Source of the DNA: Streptomyces sp. NBC_01451
Lineage (GTDB): Bacteria; Actinomycetota; Actinomycetes; Streptomycetales; Streptomycetaceae
Assembly: GCF_036227485.1 (NCBI RefSeq)
Contig: NZ_CP109479.1
Span: 9,672,001 to 9,736,000 of the forward strand
Direction of reading: 5' to 3'
DNA length: 64,000 nucleotides
Position 1 is the first letter of the stretch, and the number at the start of each line of letters is the position of its first letter. The notes under the pieces were generated by a model. It did no database searches. It saw nothing but the letters and a program-made list of their open reading frames with translations, and was not told the origin of the DNA. Shown here piece after piece: positions 56,575-64,000 of this stretch. The translations under genes and the position numbers were made by a program.

Positions 56575-58041
56575 ATGCGCACGGTGGAAATCCTCTCCGG
56601 CGGGGAGTGGGTCACGACCGGGGAGTGGATCGACGTCCACGACCCGGCCGACGTCCGCACCCCGATCGTCCGCGTCCCCGCCCTCGCCGCCAAGGACGTC
56701 ACCCGGGCCTACGACCACGCGGCGCGCGGTTTCGCCGTCTGGAAGCGCACCAGCCCCTTCGAGCGGTCCCGGATCATGACCGACGCGGCCCGGCTGATCC
56801 GCGAGCGGGCCGACGCCGTCGCGGCCGACGTCACCGCCGAGAACGGCAAGACCTTGGCCGAGGCCCGGGGTGAGACTCTGAAGGCCGCCGACTTCCTGGA
56901 GTACTACGCAGGGCTGGCGCGCCAGGGCTACGGCACCCTCCTGCACGACGTGCGCCCGAACCACCGTACGCACACCCAGCGCGAGCCGATCGGCGTGATC
57001 CTGGTGATCAGCCCGTGGAACGACCCGCTGATCACCCCGGCCCGCAAGCTCGCCCCGCTCCTGGCCGCCGGCAACACGGCCGTGTTCAAGCCCGCCACCG
57101 AGACCCCGGTCTCCGGACTGCACTTCGCGCGCGCCCTGCACGACGCCGGACTGCCCGCCGGTGTGCTGAACGTCGTGACGGGCCGTACTGCCGAGATCGA
57201 GGAGGCGCTCCTGGACGACTCGCGGATCGCCGGAGTCACCTTCACCGGCTCCAACTCGGTCGGAAACCGCATCCGGCGGCGCCTCGCCGACCGCAACGTC
57301 CGCTTCCAGGGCGAACTCGGCGGCAAGAACGCCTCCGTTGTCCTGGCCGACGCCGACCTGCCGGCCGCCGCGAAGGCCGTCGTGGCAGCGGCCTTCGGCC
57401 AGGCCGGACAACGGTGCACCGCCACCAGCAGGGTGATCGTCGAGCGGCCCGTGTACGCGGAGTTCACCCGGCTGCTGGTCGCCGAGGTCGAGACGCTGAA
57501 GGTCGGGCCGGGCAGCGATCCGTCGACCACCCTGTGCCCGCTGTCCAGCCCCAGGCAACGGGACTCCGTCCTCGCCGACATCGGCCGCGCGGTCGAGCAG
57601 GGCGCCACCGTCCTCACCGGCGGCCGTGCGGACACCGAGGGCGAGCGCGTGCACGGCTGCTACGTGCGGCCGACCGTGCTAGCCGGTGTCACCCCCGACA
57701 CGGCCGTCTGGCGCGAGGAGGTCTTCGGCCCGGTCCTCGCCGTCCGCGAGGTCGACGACTTCACCTCCGCCGTCGAGGCCGTCAACGACTCCGGCTTCGG
57801 GCTGGCCGCCGCCGTCTTCACCCGCGACCTCGCCCGCGCGTACCGCTTCGCGGACGAGGCCGAGTGCGGGCAGGTCGCCGTCAACACGACCACCACCGGC
57901 TGGGACGTGCACCTGCCCTTCGGCGGGTTCCGCGACTCCGGCACGGCGTACAAGGAGCAGGGCGACGAGGTCCTGCGGTTCTCCACCCGCGTCAAGACGG
58001 TGGCGGTCCACTTCGGCGCTCCGGAGCAGACCGGTGCCTGA
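56575..58041 (+). CDS. Aldehyde dehydrogenase (second)
   Basis: 488 aa. Catalytic Glu in QGELGGKNASV and Cys in GQAGQRCTATSR; cofactor region VISPWNDPL and FTGSNSVGN. About as related in form to vanillin/benzaldehyde-type enzymes as to semialdehyde ones; substrate not determinable. It starts a second plus-strand operon and overlaps the oxidase gene by 8 bp. A half-site CGCAAG at 56448-56453 lies in its upstream region. Confidence 0.93.
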   Translation: MRTVEILSGGEWVTTGEWIDVHDPADVRTPIVRVPALAAKDVTRAYDHAARGFAVWKRTSPFERSRIMTDAARLIRERADAVAADVTAENGKTLAEARGETLKAADFLEYYAGLARQGYGTLLHDVRPNHRTHTQREPIGVILVISPWNDPLITPARKLAPLLAAGNTAVFKPATETPVSGLHFARALHDAGLPAGVLNVVTGRTAEIEEALLDDSRIAGVTFTGSNSVGNRIRRRLADRNVRFQGELGGKNASVVLADADLPAAAKAVVAAAFGQAGQRCTATSRVIVERPVYAEFTRLLVAEVETLKVGPGSDPSTTLCPLSSPRQRDSVLADIGRAVEQGATVLTGGRADTEGERVHGCYVRPTVLAGVTPDTAVWREEVFGPVLAVREVDDFTSAVEAVNDSGFGLAAAVFTRDLARAYRFADEAECGQVAVNTTTTGWDVHLPFGGFRDSGTAYKEQGDEVLRFSTRVKTVAVHFGAPEQTGA

Positions 58042-59251
58042 CGAGACCGTGGGCGTCGTCGGGGCGGGCATCGTGGGACTGGCCACGGCCCGCGAGATCA
58101 CCCTGAGGCGGCCCGGCACCCGGGTCGTGGTCTTCGAGAAGGAGCGTGAGGTCTCGCTCCACCAGACCGGCCACAACTCGGGCGTCGTCCACGCCGGCAT
58201 CTACTACGCCCCCGGCAGCCTGAAGGCCGGCCTGACGGTCCGCGGTGTGTCCCTGCTGCGTGAGTACTGCCAGGACCGCCGGTTGCCGTACCAGGAGATC
58301 GGCAAGCTGGTCGTCGCCGTCCGCGACGACGAACTCGGCCGTATGAACAGCCTCTACGAGCGGGCCAGGAACAACCACGTACCCGATCTGAGGAAGATCT
58401 CCCAGGAGGAGATCCGCGAGCTGGAGCCGAACGTCGGCGGAGTCGCCGCCCTGCACTCCCCGCGCACCGCGATCACCGACTACCCGGCGATCGCCCGCGC
58501 CTTCGCCCAGGACGTGACCGGCTCCGGCGGCGAGGTGAGGCTCGGCTTCCCGGTCACCGGCATCACCGACGTGCCCGGCGGCATCGAGGTGGCCTCCGCG
58601 CGGGAACGCGTCCGGGTGGACCGGCTGATCCTGTGCGCGGGCCTGCAGTCGGACGTGGTGGCGAGGCTGGCGCAGGACGGACGGGAGCCGCGGATCGTCC
58701 CGTTCCGGGGCGAGTACCTGCTGCTCAGGCCCGGGAGGACCGACCTGGTCCGCGGTCTGGTCTACCCGGTGCCGGATCCGCGCTATCCCTTCCTCGGCGT
58801 GCACTTCACGCCCCGCGTCGACGGCTCGGTGGAGGTCGGCCCCAACGCGGTCCTCGCCCTGGCCCGGGAGGGCTACACCCGCACCCGTGTCTCGCCGAGG
58901 GACCTCCTCGGTCTCGCCGCCTACCCCGGCACCTGGCGGATGGCCGCCCGGCACTGGCGTACCGGTGTCCGGGAGTACCGCGGCTCGTTCTCCCGGACGG
59001 CCTTCATGAAGGACGCCAGGCTGTACGTCCCCGGCGTCGGCGTCCAGGACGTCGTGCGCGGCGGAGCGGGCGTCCGCGCCCAGGCACTGGACCGCGACGG
59101 CACCCTCGTGGACGACTTCCGTATCCACCGGGCGGGCCGTGTCACCGCCGTACGCAACGCCCCCTCGCCGGCGGCCACGGCCGCCATGGCGATCGCCGAG
59201 CACATCGTGCACGCCGCCTTCGAGGACGCGCCCGCGACCCGGCACCCGTGA
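58034..59251 (+). CDS. FAD-dependent 2-hydroxyacid oxidase (LhgO-like)
   Basis: 405 aa DAO-family flavoprotein, closest in form to L-2-hydroxyglutarate oxidase: dinucleotide loop VGVVGAGIVGLATAREI, GHNSGVVHAGIYYAPGSLKA, YPVPDPRYPFLGVHFT and the C-terminal VGVQDVVRGGAGVRAQA. It oxidises an L-2-hydroxyacid to a 2-oxoacid with electrons to the quinone pool or O2. In this context a hydroxyacid from ring breakdown is plausible. GTG 58034 overlaps the aldehyde dehydrogenase stop. Confidence 0.9.
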   Translation: MPDETVGVVGAGIVGLATAREITLRRPGTRVVVFEKEREVSLHQTGHNSGVVHAGIYYAPGSLKAGLTVRGVSLLREYCQDRRLPYQEIGKLVVAVRDDELGRMNSLYERARNNHVPDLRKISQEEIRELEPNVGGVAALHSPRTAITDYPAIARAFAQDVTGSGGEVRLGFPVTGITDVPGGIEVASARERVRVDRLILCAGLQSDVVARLAQDGREPRIVPFRGEYLLLRPGRTDLVRGLVYPVPDPRYPFLGVHFTPRVDGSVEVGPNAVLALAREGYTRTRVSPRDLLGLAAYPGTWRMAARHWRTGVREYRGSFSRTAFMKDARLYVPGVGVQDVVRGGAGVRAQALDRDGTLVDDFRIHRAGRVTAVRNAPSPAATAAMAIAEHIVHAAFEDAPATRHP

Positions 59252-59285
59252 ATTCGGGGAACGCCCTGCTCACAGCGCACTTTCC

Positions 59286-59302
59286 CGCAAGAACAGCTTG
59301 CG
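59286..59302. promoter_or_regulatory. Inverted repeat upstream of amidohydrolase operon
   Basis: CGCAAG-aacag-CTTGCG, perfect 6-bp arms, 109 bp upstream of the amidohydrolase start in a 159-bp gap. Resembles the site at 50009-50025. Confidence 0.5.
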
Positions 59303-59410
59303 CCTTTGGGGACTCCGCAAGGACGCGCTGCCCGCCTAGCGTTCCTTCGTACCCCCCACCCTCCATCCCCACCCCCATCCCACTCCCGTGTAGAGAAAGA
59401 GGTTCGGGAC

Positions 59411-60271
59411 ATGTTCGTCGTCGACACCCAGATCCACATTTGGCTGGAGGAGACCCCGGACCGCCCCTGGGTCCCGGGCGCGCGTGAGCGGATCCGGCTG
59501 AACGGCCACCGTGAGGACCCCTTCTCGTACGAGGAGGCCCTTGAGCTCATGGACGAGGCCGGCGTCAACCGCGCGCTGATCCTGCCGCCGTCCTGGGAGG
59601 GCGACCGCATCGACTACGCCCTGAAGGCGTGCGAGGCGCACCCCGACCGCTTCGGCATCATGGCGCGCATCCCGCAGAACAAGCCCGAAGAGGGCAAGGC
59701 CATGCTCGCGGACTTCGCGCAGAACCCGCACGTCAAGGGCACGCGGCTGACCTTCCACCGGCCGATCGACCGCAACTGGATGATCGACGGCACCAACGAG
59801 TGGTACTGGCCGATCGCCGAGGAACTGCGCATCCCGACGATGGTCCACGCCCCGATCTGGAAGCGCGAGCTCGGCGAGATCGCCGCCAAGCACCCCGAGC
59901 TGAAGATCATCATCGACCACATGGGCATCATGGCCCGCTGCGTCGACGACGCGATCGGCTACTGGGTCCAGGAGACCGCCGACCTGGCCGTCCACCCGAA
60001 CATCTACGTCAAGGTCTCGGCCCTGCCGGGCTACTCCACCCAGCCCTTCCCGAACAACAACATCCAGAAGTACGTGCGCGAGATGGTCGACAAGATGGGC
60101 CCGCAGCGCTGCTTCTACGGCACCGACATCACCCGGCTGCTCGGACACGGCATCACCTACACCGACACGATCGAGCAGTTCACCAAGCACTGGGACTTCA
60201 CGCCCGAGGAGCTCGAATGGATCATGGGCCGCGGCATCTCCGAGGTCCTGAACTGGCCGGTCGAGGGCTGA
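59411..60271 (+). CDS. Amidohydrolase (TIM-barrel, lactone/PDC hydrolase type)
   Basis: 286 aa, Amidohydro_2 family like 2-pyrone-4,6-dicarboxylate hydrolase (LigI) and ACMSD. Seen: N-terminal strand VVDTQIHIW in which the first His of the metal-binding HxH is Gln; TMVHAPIW; KIIIDHMGI; and RCFYGTDITR with the conserved Asp. Loss of one metal ligand fits the metal-independent LigI-type enzymes or a changed mechanism. Likely opens a lactone formed from a ring-cleavage product. Starts a third block, with TPP enzyme and Ldh downstream. Confidence 0.88.
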   Translation: MFVVDTQIHIWLEETPDRPWVPGARERIRLNGHREDPFSYEEALELMDEAGVNRALILPPSWEGDRIDYALKACEAHPDRFGIMARIPQNKPEEGKAMLADFAQNPHVKGTRLTFHRPIDRNWMIDGTNEWYWPIAEELRIPTMVHAPIWKRELGEIAAKHPELKIIIDHMGIMARCVDDAIGYWVQETADLAVHPNIYVKVSALPGYSTQPFPNNNIQKYVREMVDKMGPQRCFYGTDITRLLGHGITYTDTIEQFTKHWDFTPEELEWIMGRGISEVLNWPVEG

Positions 60272-60284
60272 GGAACCACACGCC

Positions 60285-61994
60285 ATGACAGACACCGGCA
60301 ACACACCGGGCATTGACGGCGGTGATGCCTTCGTATCCGCCTTCGACGCCGTCGGCGCCGACCACCTCTTCTGCGCGTCGGGGTCCGAGTGGGCCCCCGT
60401 CTGGGAGTCGCTTGCCCGCCGTCACCGCGACGGCGGGAGCGCCCCGCGGTACCTGGACCTCACCCACGAGACGGTGGCCGTCGGCATGGCCACCGGCTAC
60501 GGACTCCTCAGGCGCCGCCCGCAGGGGGTTCTGCTGCACGCGGCCCCCGGCCTGCTCCAGGGCTCCATGGCCGTGCACGGCGCGCTCCTGACCGGCGTAC
60601 CGATGGTGGTCGCCTCCTCGGAGTCGACCACGTACGGCGACGGCCCCGGGCCGGACCCGGGCGGACAGTGGTACCGCAACCTGTCCATCGTGGGCGGCCC
60701 GCAGGGCGTGGCCCAGCCGTTCACCAAGTGGTCGAACGAGGCCGCCAGCGTCGACACCCTGCCCACGATGATCACCCGGGCTGCGGAGCTGGCCTGGCGG
60801 GCCCCGGCGGGACCGGTGTACCTGAACATCCCGCTGGAGACCCTTCTCGAGGAGTGGGACGGCCGCCAGGCGAAGCCCGTCGTCGCGCCGGGCTCCACGC
60901 ACAGCTCTCCCGACGAGGTCGACGCCGTCGCCCAGATGATCCGCGAGGCCGCCAACCCCGTCGTCGTCACGGAGACCGCGGGCCGCGAGGACGGCGGCTT
61001 CGAGGCACTTCTCGCCTTCGCCGAGGCCTGGAACATCCCGGTCGTCGAGCCCGACTCGGCGGTCTGCGGGAACTTCCCGCGCGCCCATCCGCTGCACGCG
61101 GGCAGCGACATCGGACCCTGGCTGGACGAGGCGGACCTGATCCTCCTGGTCAACTGCCGGGCCCCGTTCTACCCGCCCAGCAGGCGCCCCGCGAAGGCAC
61201 AGGTCGTCGTCATCGACGAGGTCCCGCAGCGTCCGCACGTCGTCTACCAGGTGCTGTTCGCCGACCGGTACCTGGAGGGCAACGTCGCCAACACGCTGCG
61301 CCAGCTCGCCAAGCGGGCCACAGGCCTCGACGTGGCGGCCGTCACCGCCCGGCGCTCGGCGCAGGAGGAACGGCACGCCGACGAGCAGGCCGCGATCGCC
61401 GCCGCCGAGGCGGGAGCGGCGCGGGCCGAGGGCATCGACCCGGTGCTCGTCGCCGCGACCCTGCGCACGCTCCTCGACGGGCAGGACGGCATCGTCGTCG
61501 ACGAGACCATCACCCACAGCCGCGTGGTCAAGCGCCATCTCCGCACCGACGCCCCCGACTCGTACTTCTACGTGCAGGGCGGCCTCGGACAGGGCATCGC
61601 GGTCGCACTCGGCGTCAAACTCGCCGCCCGGGAGCGCCCCGTGGTGCTCACCATCGGCGACGGCGCCTTCGCCTACAACCCGGTGATCCCGTCGTACGAC
61701 GCGTCCAGGACGTATCAACTCCCGCTGCTGATCGTCGTGTTCAACAACCGCGTCTACAAGTCGATGAACCTCAACCACCGCAGGTTCTACCCCGAGGGCG
61801 CGGCGGCCGAGACCGGCGAGTGGCTGGGCACCGACCTGCACCGGCTGCCGCGCCTGGCGGCTTTCGCCGAGCCGTTCGGCATGCACACCGAGACCGTCGA
61901 CGCCCCCGACTCCCTCGGTCCCGCCCTGGAGCGCGCGCTCAAGGCCGTGGCGGACGGCACCACCGCCGTCGTCGACGTCCTCGTCACCCGCTGA
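60285..61994 (+). CDS. Thiamine pyrophosphate-dependent enzyme (ALS/BFD type)
   Basis: 569 aa with three-domain TPP fold: N-terminal PYR domain with catalytic Glu in LTHETVAVGMA, central domain, and C-terminal PP domain with the GDG...NN cofactor motif (LTIGDGAFAYNPV ... IVVFNNRVY). Relatives include acetolactate synthase and benzoylformate decarboxylase. In the cluster it could decarboxylate a 2-oxoacid or join or split a C-C bond. It starts 13 bp after the amidohydrolase, in the same operon. Confidence 0.9.
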   Translation: MTDTGNTPGIDGGDAFVSAFDAVGADHLFCASGSEWAPVWESLARRHRDGGSAPRYLDLTHETVAVGMATGYGLLRRRPQGVLLHAAPGLLQGSMAVHGALLTGVPMVVASSESTTYGDGPGPDPGGQWYRNLSIVGGPQGVAQPFTKWSNEAASVDTLPTMITRAAELAWRAPAGPVYLNIPLETLLEEWDGRQAKPVVAPGSTHSSPDEVDAVAQMIREAANPVVVTETAGREDGGFEALLAFAEAWNIPVVEPDSAVCGNFPRAHPLHAGSDIGPWLDEADLILLVNCRAPFYPPSRRPAKAQVVVIDEVPQRPHVVYQVLFADRYLEGNVANTLRQLAKRATGLDVAAVTARRSAQEERHADEQAAIAAAEAGAARAEGIDPVLVAATLRTLLDGQDGIVVDETITHSRVVKRHLRTDAPDSYFYVQGGLGQGIAVALGVKLAARERPVVLTIGDGAFAYNPVIPSYDASRTYQLPLLIVVFNNRVYKSMNLNHRRFYPEGAAAETGEWLGTDLHRLPRLAAFAEPFGMHTETVDAPDSLGPALERALKAVADGTTAVVDVLVTR

Positions 61995-62028
61995 CCGCCG
62001 ACCTCTGACACAGGAGGCTTCCACCGTC

Positions 62029-63105
62029 ATGACCGACACACCCCCCAAGCCGGACAAGGTCCGGGTCCCCGCCGAGGACCTGCGCGCCTTCTCCGCCGAG
62101 CTGCTCGAAAAGGGCGGGCTGAGCCCCGAGCACGCCCGCACCACCGCCGACGTGTTCGTCTGGGCCTCGCTGCGCGGCGTGGACTCCCACGGCGTCGGGC
62201 GCGTCACCGCCTACCTGGAACTGCTCGCCAAGGGCGTGGCCAACGCCCGGCCGCGCATCCAGGTCGAGTCCAGCACGCCCGCCACCGCCGTCCTCGACGC
62301 CGACCGCGCCCCCGGTCCGGTGGCCCTCACCATGGCCGCCGAGGAAGCGGTGCGGCGGGCCCGGGAGACCGGGATCGCCTCCGTGGGAGTACGGCAGACC
62401 GTGCACACCGGCGCCATCGGCTACTACGTCTCGAAGATCGCCGAACAGGGCCTGGTCGGCCTCGGCTTCGTCGCCGGCATGCCCAACATGGGCTACACCG
62501 GCGTCAAGGGCGCCGCCGTGGCCACCAGCCCGCTCGCCGTCGCCGTACCCGCCCGGGACCACGCACCGCTGCTGCTCGACATGGCCACCGCCACCATCGC
62601 GCTCGGCAGGATCCGCCAGGCCAGGGCGAGCGGCACCCCGCTGCCCGAGGGCGCCGCCGCGACGGAGGACGGCACGCCCACCACCGACCCGGAGAAGGCG
62701 GTCATGCCCCTTCCCCTGGGTGGTGCCAAGGGTTCCGGCATGTCCCTCGCCTTCGAACTGCTCACCAGCGTGCTGGTCGGCGCGCCGATCCTCGCCGCGT
62801 TCCACTCGGACGACCCGAAGGGCCGCAAGCACCGCCAGAACGCCCTGCTCATCGCCCTCGCCCCAGCGGCCTTCGGCGACCCCGGCACCTTCACCGCGGA
62901 CGCCGACGCCACCCTCGGCACCCTCAAGGGGCTCCCGGTCGCGGACGGGGCGGACGGCGTGTACTACCCCGGGGAGCGCAGCGCAGGCCTGGCCGCGCTA
63001 CGGGCCGCACAGGGAGTACCGGTGGCGCCGAAGGTCTGGCGCGAACTGACGGAGAGCGCAGCCAAGTTCGGAGTCACCCCACCGGAGCCCGCGCCGGACA
63101 TGTGA
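62029..63105 (+). CDS. Ldh-family NAD(P)-dependent 2-hydroxyacid dehydrogenase
   Basis: 358 aa malate/L-lactate dehydrogenase family (not the Rossmann LDH): family signature RGVDSHGVGRVTAYLE, TGAIGYYVSKIAEQ, GGAKGSGMSLAFELLTSVLV. It reduces 2-oxoacids or oxidises 2-hydroxyacids with NAD(P). Complements the LhgO-like oxidase and TPP enzyme in hydroxyacid/oxoacid handling. ACACAGGAGG lies upstream of the ATG; 34 bp after the TPP gene. Confidence 0.92.
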   Translation: MTDTPPKPDKVRVPAEDLRAFSAELLEKGGLSPEHARTTADVFVWASLRGVDSHGVGRVTAYLELLAKGVANARPRIQVESSTPATAVLDADRAPGPVALTMAAEEAVRRARETGIASVGVRQTVHTGAIGYYVSKIAEQGLVGLGFVAGMPNMGYTGVKGAAVATSPLAVAVPARDHAPLLLDMATATIALGRIRQARASGTPLPEGAAATEDGTPTTDPEKAVMPLPLGGAKGSGMSLAFELLTSVLVGAPILAAFHSDDPKGRKHRQNALLIALAPAAFGDPGTFTADADATLGTLKGLPVADGADGVYYPGERSAGLAALRAAQGVPVAPKVWRELTESAAKFGVTPPEPAPDM

Positions 63106-63202
63106 CCGGCCGGCGTACTCGCACATCTCAGATGGTCTGGACCCTGCGGGCCCATGGCCGCACAGCCCGACAGCCCAAGCCCCACGAACGGGAGGATCAC
63201 CC

Positions 63203-64000
63203 GTGGACACCACCGAAGTCCAGCGCGCCACCTACGAAGCAGTCCTGCGGCTGAAGGACGCCCCCTTCGTCACCCAGCGGCCGGCGTACTTCAGCCCTGC
63301 CGCGGCGGCCCAGGCCGTGAGCAACAACCTTCAGGCCTACGGTCACTTCGCCCAGACCCTGCTGCCTCTGGAGTACACCGGCTGGATCGACGAGTGCGGT
63401 GCGCACGTCGCTTCCTGCTACATAGGCGACTGGTCGCCGCTGCACAAGCTCGTCGTCCGGGGAAGCCAGGCGCGGGCCTTCCTGGCCTGGCACGGCATGA
63501 GGGACCTGGCACGCTTCGAGGCCGGACAGATCAAGCATCACGTCCAGCTCGACGAGAACGGCTGGGTGGCGTCCGAAGGGGTCCTGTGCCACCTGGGCGA
63601 GGAGGAGTTCCTCTACACGGCCGGCAGCGGGGACTGGCTGCTGTGGCAGTTGAGCCAGGGGAGCTGGGACGTGGAGATCGAGGACGTCAGCCCCGAGCTG
63701 TTCATCTTCGGCATCCAGGGTCCGGCGGCCCTGGACACCATGGAGAAGCTGACCGGGGAGAGCCTGCGGGACATCGCCTTCTGCCGCAGCCGGACGGCCG
63801 ACGTCGCCGGAGTCCCCGTGCGTGTCCTGCGTACGGGCATCTCCGGCGAACTCGGCTACGAACTGCACGGTCCGGTCGGGCATGCCAACGAGGTCTGGTC
63901 GGCCGCGGTCGAGAGCGGCGGTCAGTTCGGGATCCGTCAGCTCGGCTTCCGGTCCCAGCCCGTCCAGCACATCGAGGCGGGCATCGCCACGAACGGCCTC
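63203..64000 (+). CDS. GcvT-like aminomethyltransferase/O-demethylase family protein (partial)
   Basis: First 266 residues; the gene runs off the window. Fold of the glycine-cleavage T-protein/THF-dependent demethylases: RPAYFSPAAAAQAV, GWIDECGAHVASCYIGDWSPL, FIFGIQGPAALDTMEKL, RTGISGELGYELHG. Family members such as LigM and DesA remove methyl groups from methoxyaromatic acids onto tetrahydrofolate; whether this one does so is inferred from its place in an aromatic cluster. GTG 63203 preceded by GGGAGG. Confidence 0.85.
   Translation, partial: MDTTEVQRATYEAVLRLKDAPFVTQRPAYFSPAAAAQAVSNNLQAYGHFAQTLLPLEYTGWIDECGAHVASCYIGDWSPLHKLVVRGSQARAFLAWHGMRDLARFEAGQIKHHVQLDENGWVASEGVLCHLGEEEFLYTAGSGDWLLWQLSQGSWDVEIEDVSPELFIFGIQGPAALDTMEKLTGESLRDIAFCRSRTADVAGVPVRVLRTGISGELGYELHGPVGHANEVWSAAVESGGQFGIRQLGFRSQPVQHIEAGIATNGL

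Overview
The window is chromosomal DNA of a Streptomyces-like actinomycete. It has very high GC with strong third-position bias, frequent GTG/TTG starts, 4-bp ATGA/GTGA gene overlaps, and typical gene families: DevS-type kinase, Rv1733c-like membrane protein, GlxA/AraC regulators, NLP/NPP1 protein and CBM13-bearing glycosidase.

Layout. (1) 0.2-5.9 kb is a hypoxia/nitrosative-stress group: universal stress protein, Rv1733c-like membrane protein, XRE-PPOX flavin protein, flavohemoprotein (hmp), and a divergent GAF-GAF histidine kinase that closely resembles mycobacterial DosS/DevS. (2) 6.28-17.04 kb is a transposon of about 10.7 kb inserted into an NAD-dependent DNA ligase gene. The ligase C-terminal BRCT segment lies on one side (6070-6282) and the rest on the other (16991-18907). 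Joining the two flanks across the 6-bp core CGCTCC (GGAGCG on the gene strand) restores a normal ligase reading frame. The element carries three overlapping tyrosine-recombinase-type genes plus a small TnpC-like gene, in Tn554/recombinase-trio style. Its cargo is a convergent two-gene operon. (3) That cargo is the most interesting part of the window. One protein has two catalytically dead RNase III-like modules, each followed by a dsRBD-like segment, fused to a histidine kinase. The other is a response regulator whose receiver is joined to a HEPN-like domain with an R-x4-H motif. I propose a double-stranded-RNA-sensing, two-component-style immunity system, comparable in logic to Detocs but apparently with different sensor and effector domains.

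(4) 19.3-25.1 kb is an operon of GT2-GtrA glycosyltransferase, PMT/ArnT-like mannosyltransferase, OmpR-type regulator and HAMP kinase, followed by a secreted beta-helix protein. (5) 27.7-32.0 kb is a mobile-DNA graveyard: inverted IS630-type transposase remnants, a decapitated TetR gene and an integrase scrap around a GlxA regulator and a quinone oxidoreductase, with an NLP-family secreted protein next to it. (6) 32.9-38.9 kb is a sugar-utilisation locus: ABC permeases, binding protein, LacI repressor and a divergent GH32-like glycosidase. A secreted GH27 alpha-galactosidase and a secreted endonuclease/exonuclease/phosphatase-fold protein follow. (7) 43.5-44.7 kb holds a NarL-type sensor kinase with no partner regulator.

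(8) 45.1 kb to the window end is a large catabolic cluster. It contains an FAD monooxygenase, dienelactone hydrolase, cupin, CMD-family protein, LysR regulator, type I extradiol dioxygenase, two aldehyde dehydrogenases, FAH-family hydrolase, second VOC protein, alpha/beta hydrolase, GlcG/HbpS-like protein, MetE-fold protein without visible zinc ligands, ABM monooxygenase, FAD oxidase, amidohydrolase, TPP enzyme, Ldh-type dehydrogenase and a GcvT-like (THF demethylase type) protein cut by the window edge. Together they suggest ring hydroxylation, meta-cleavage and demethylation of a (methoxy)aromatic compound. The actual substrate cannot be read from the sequence.
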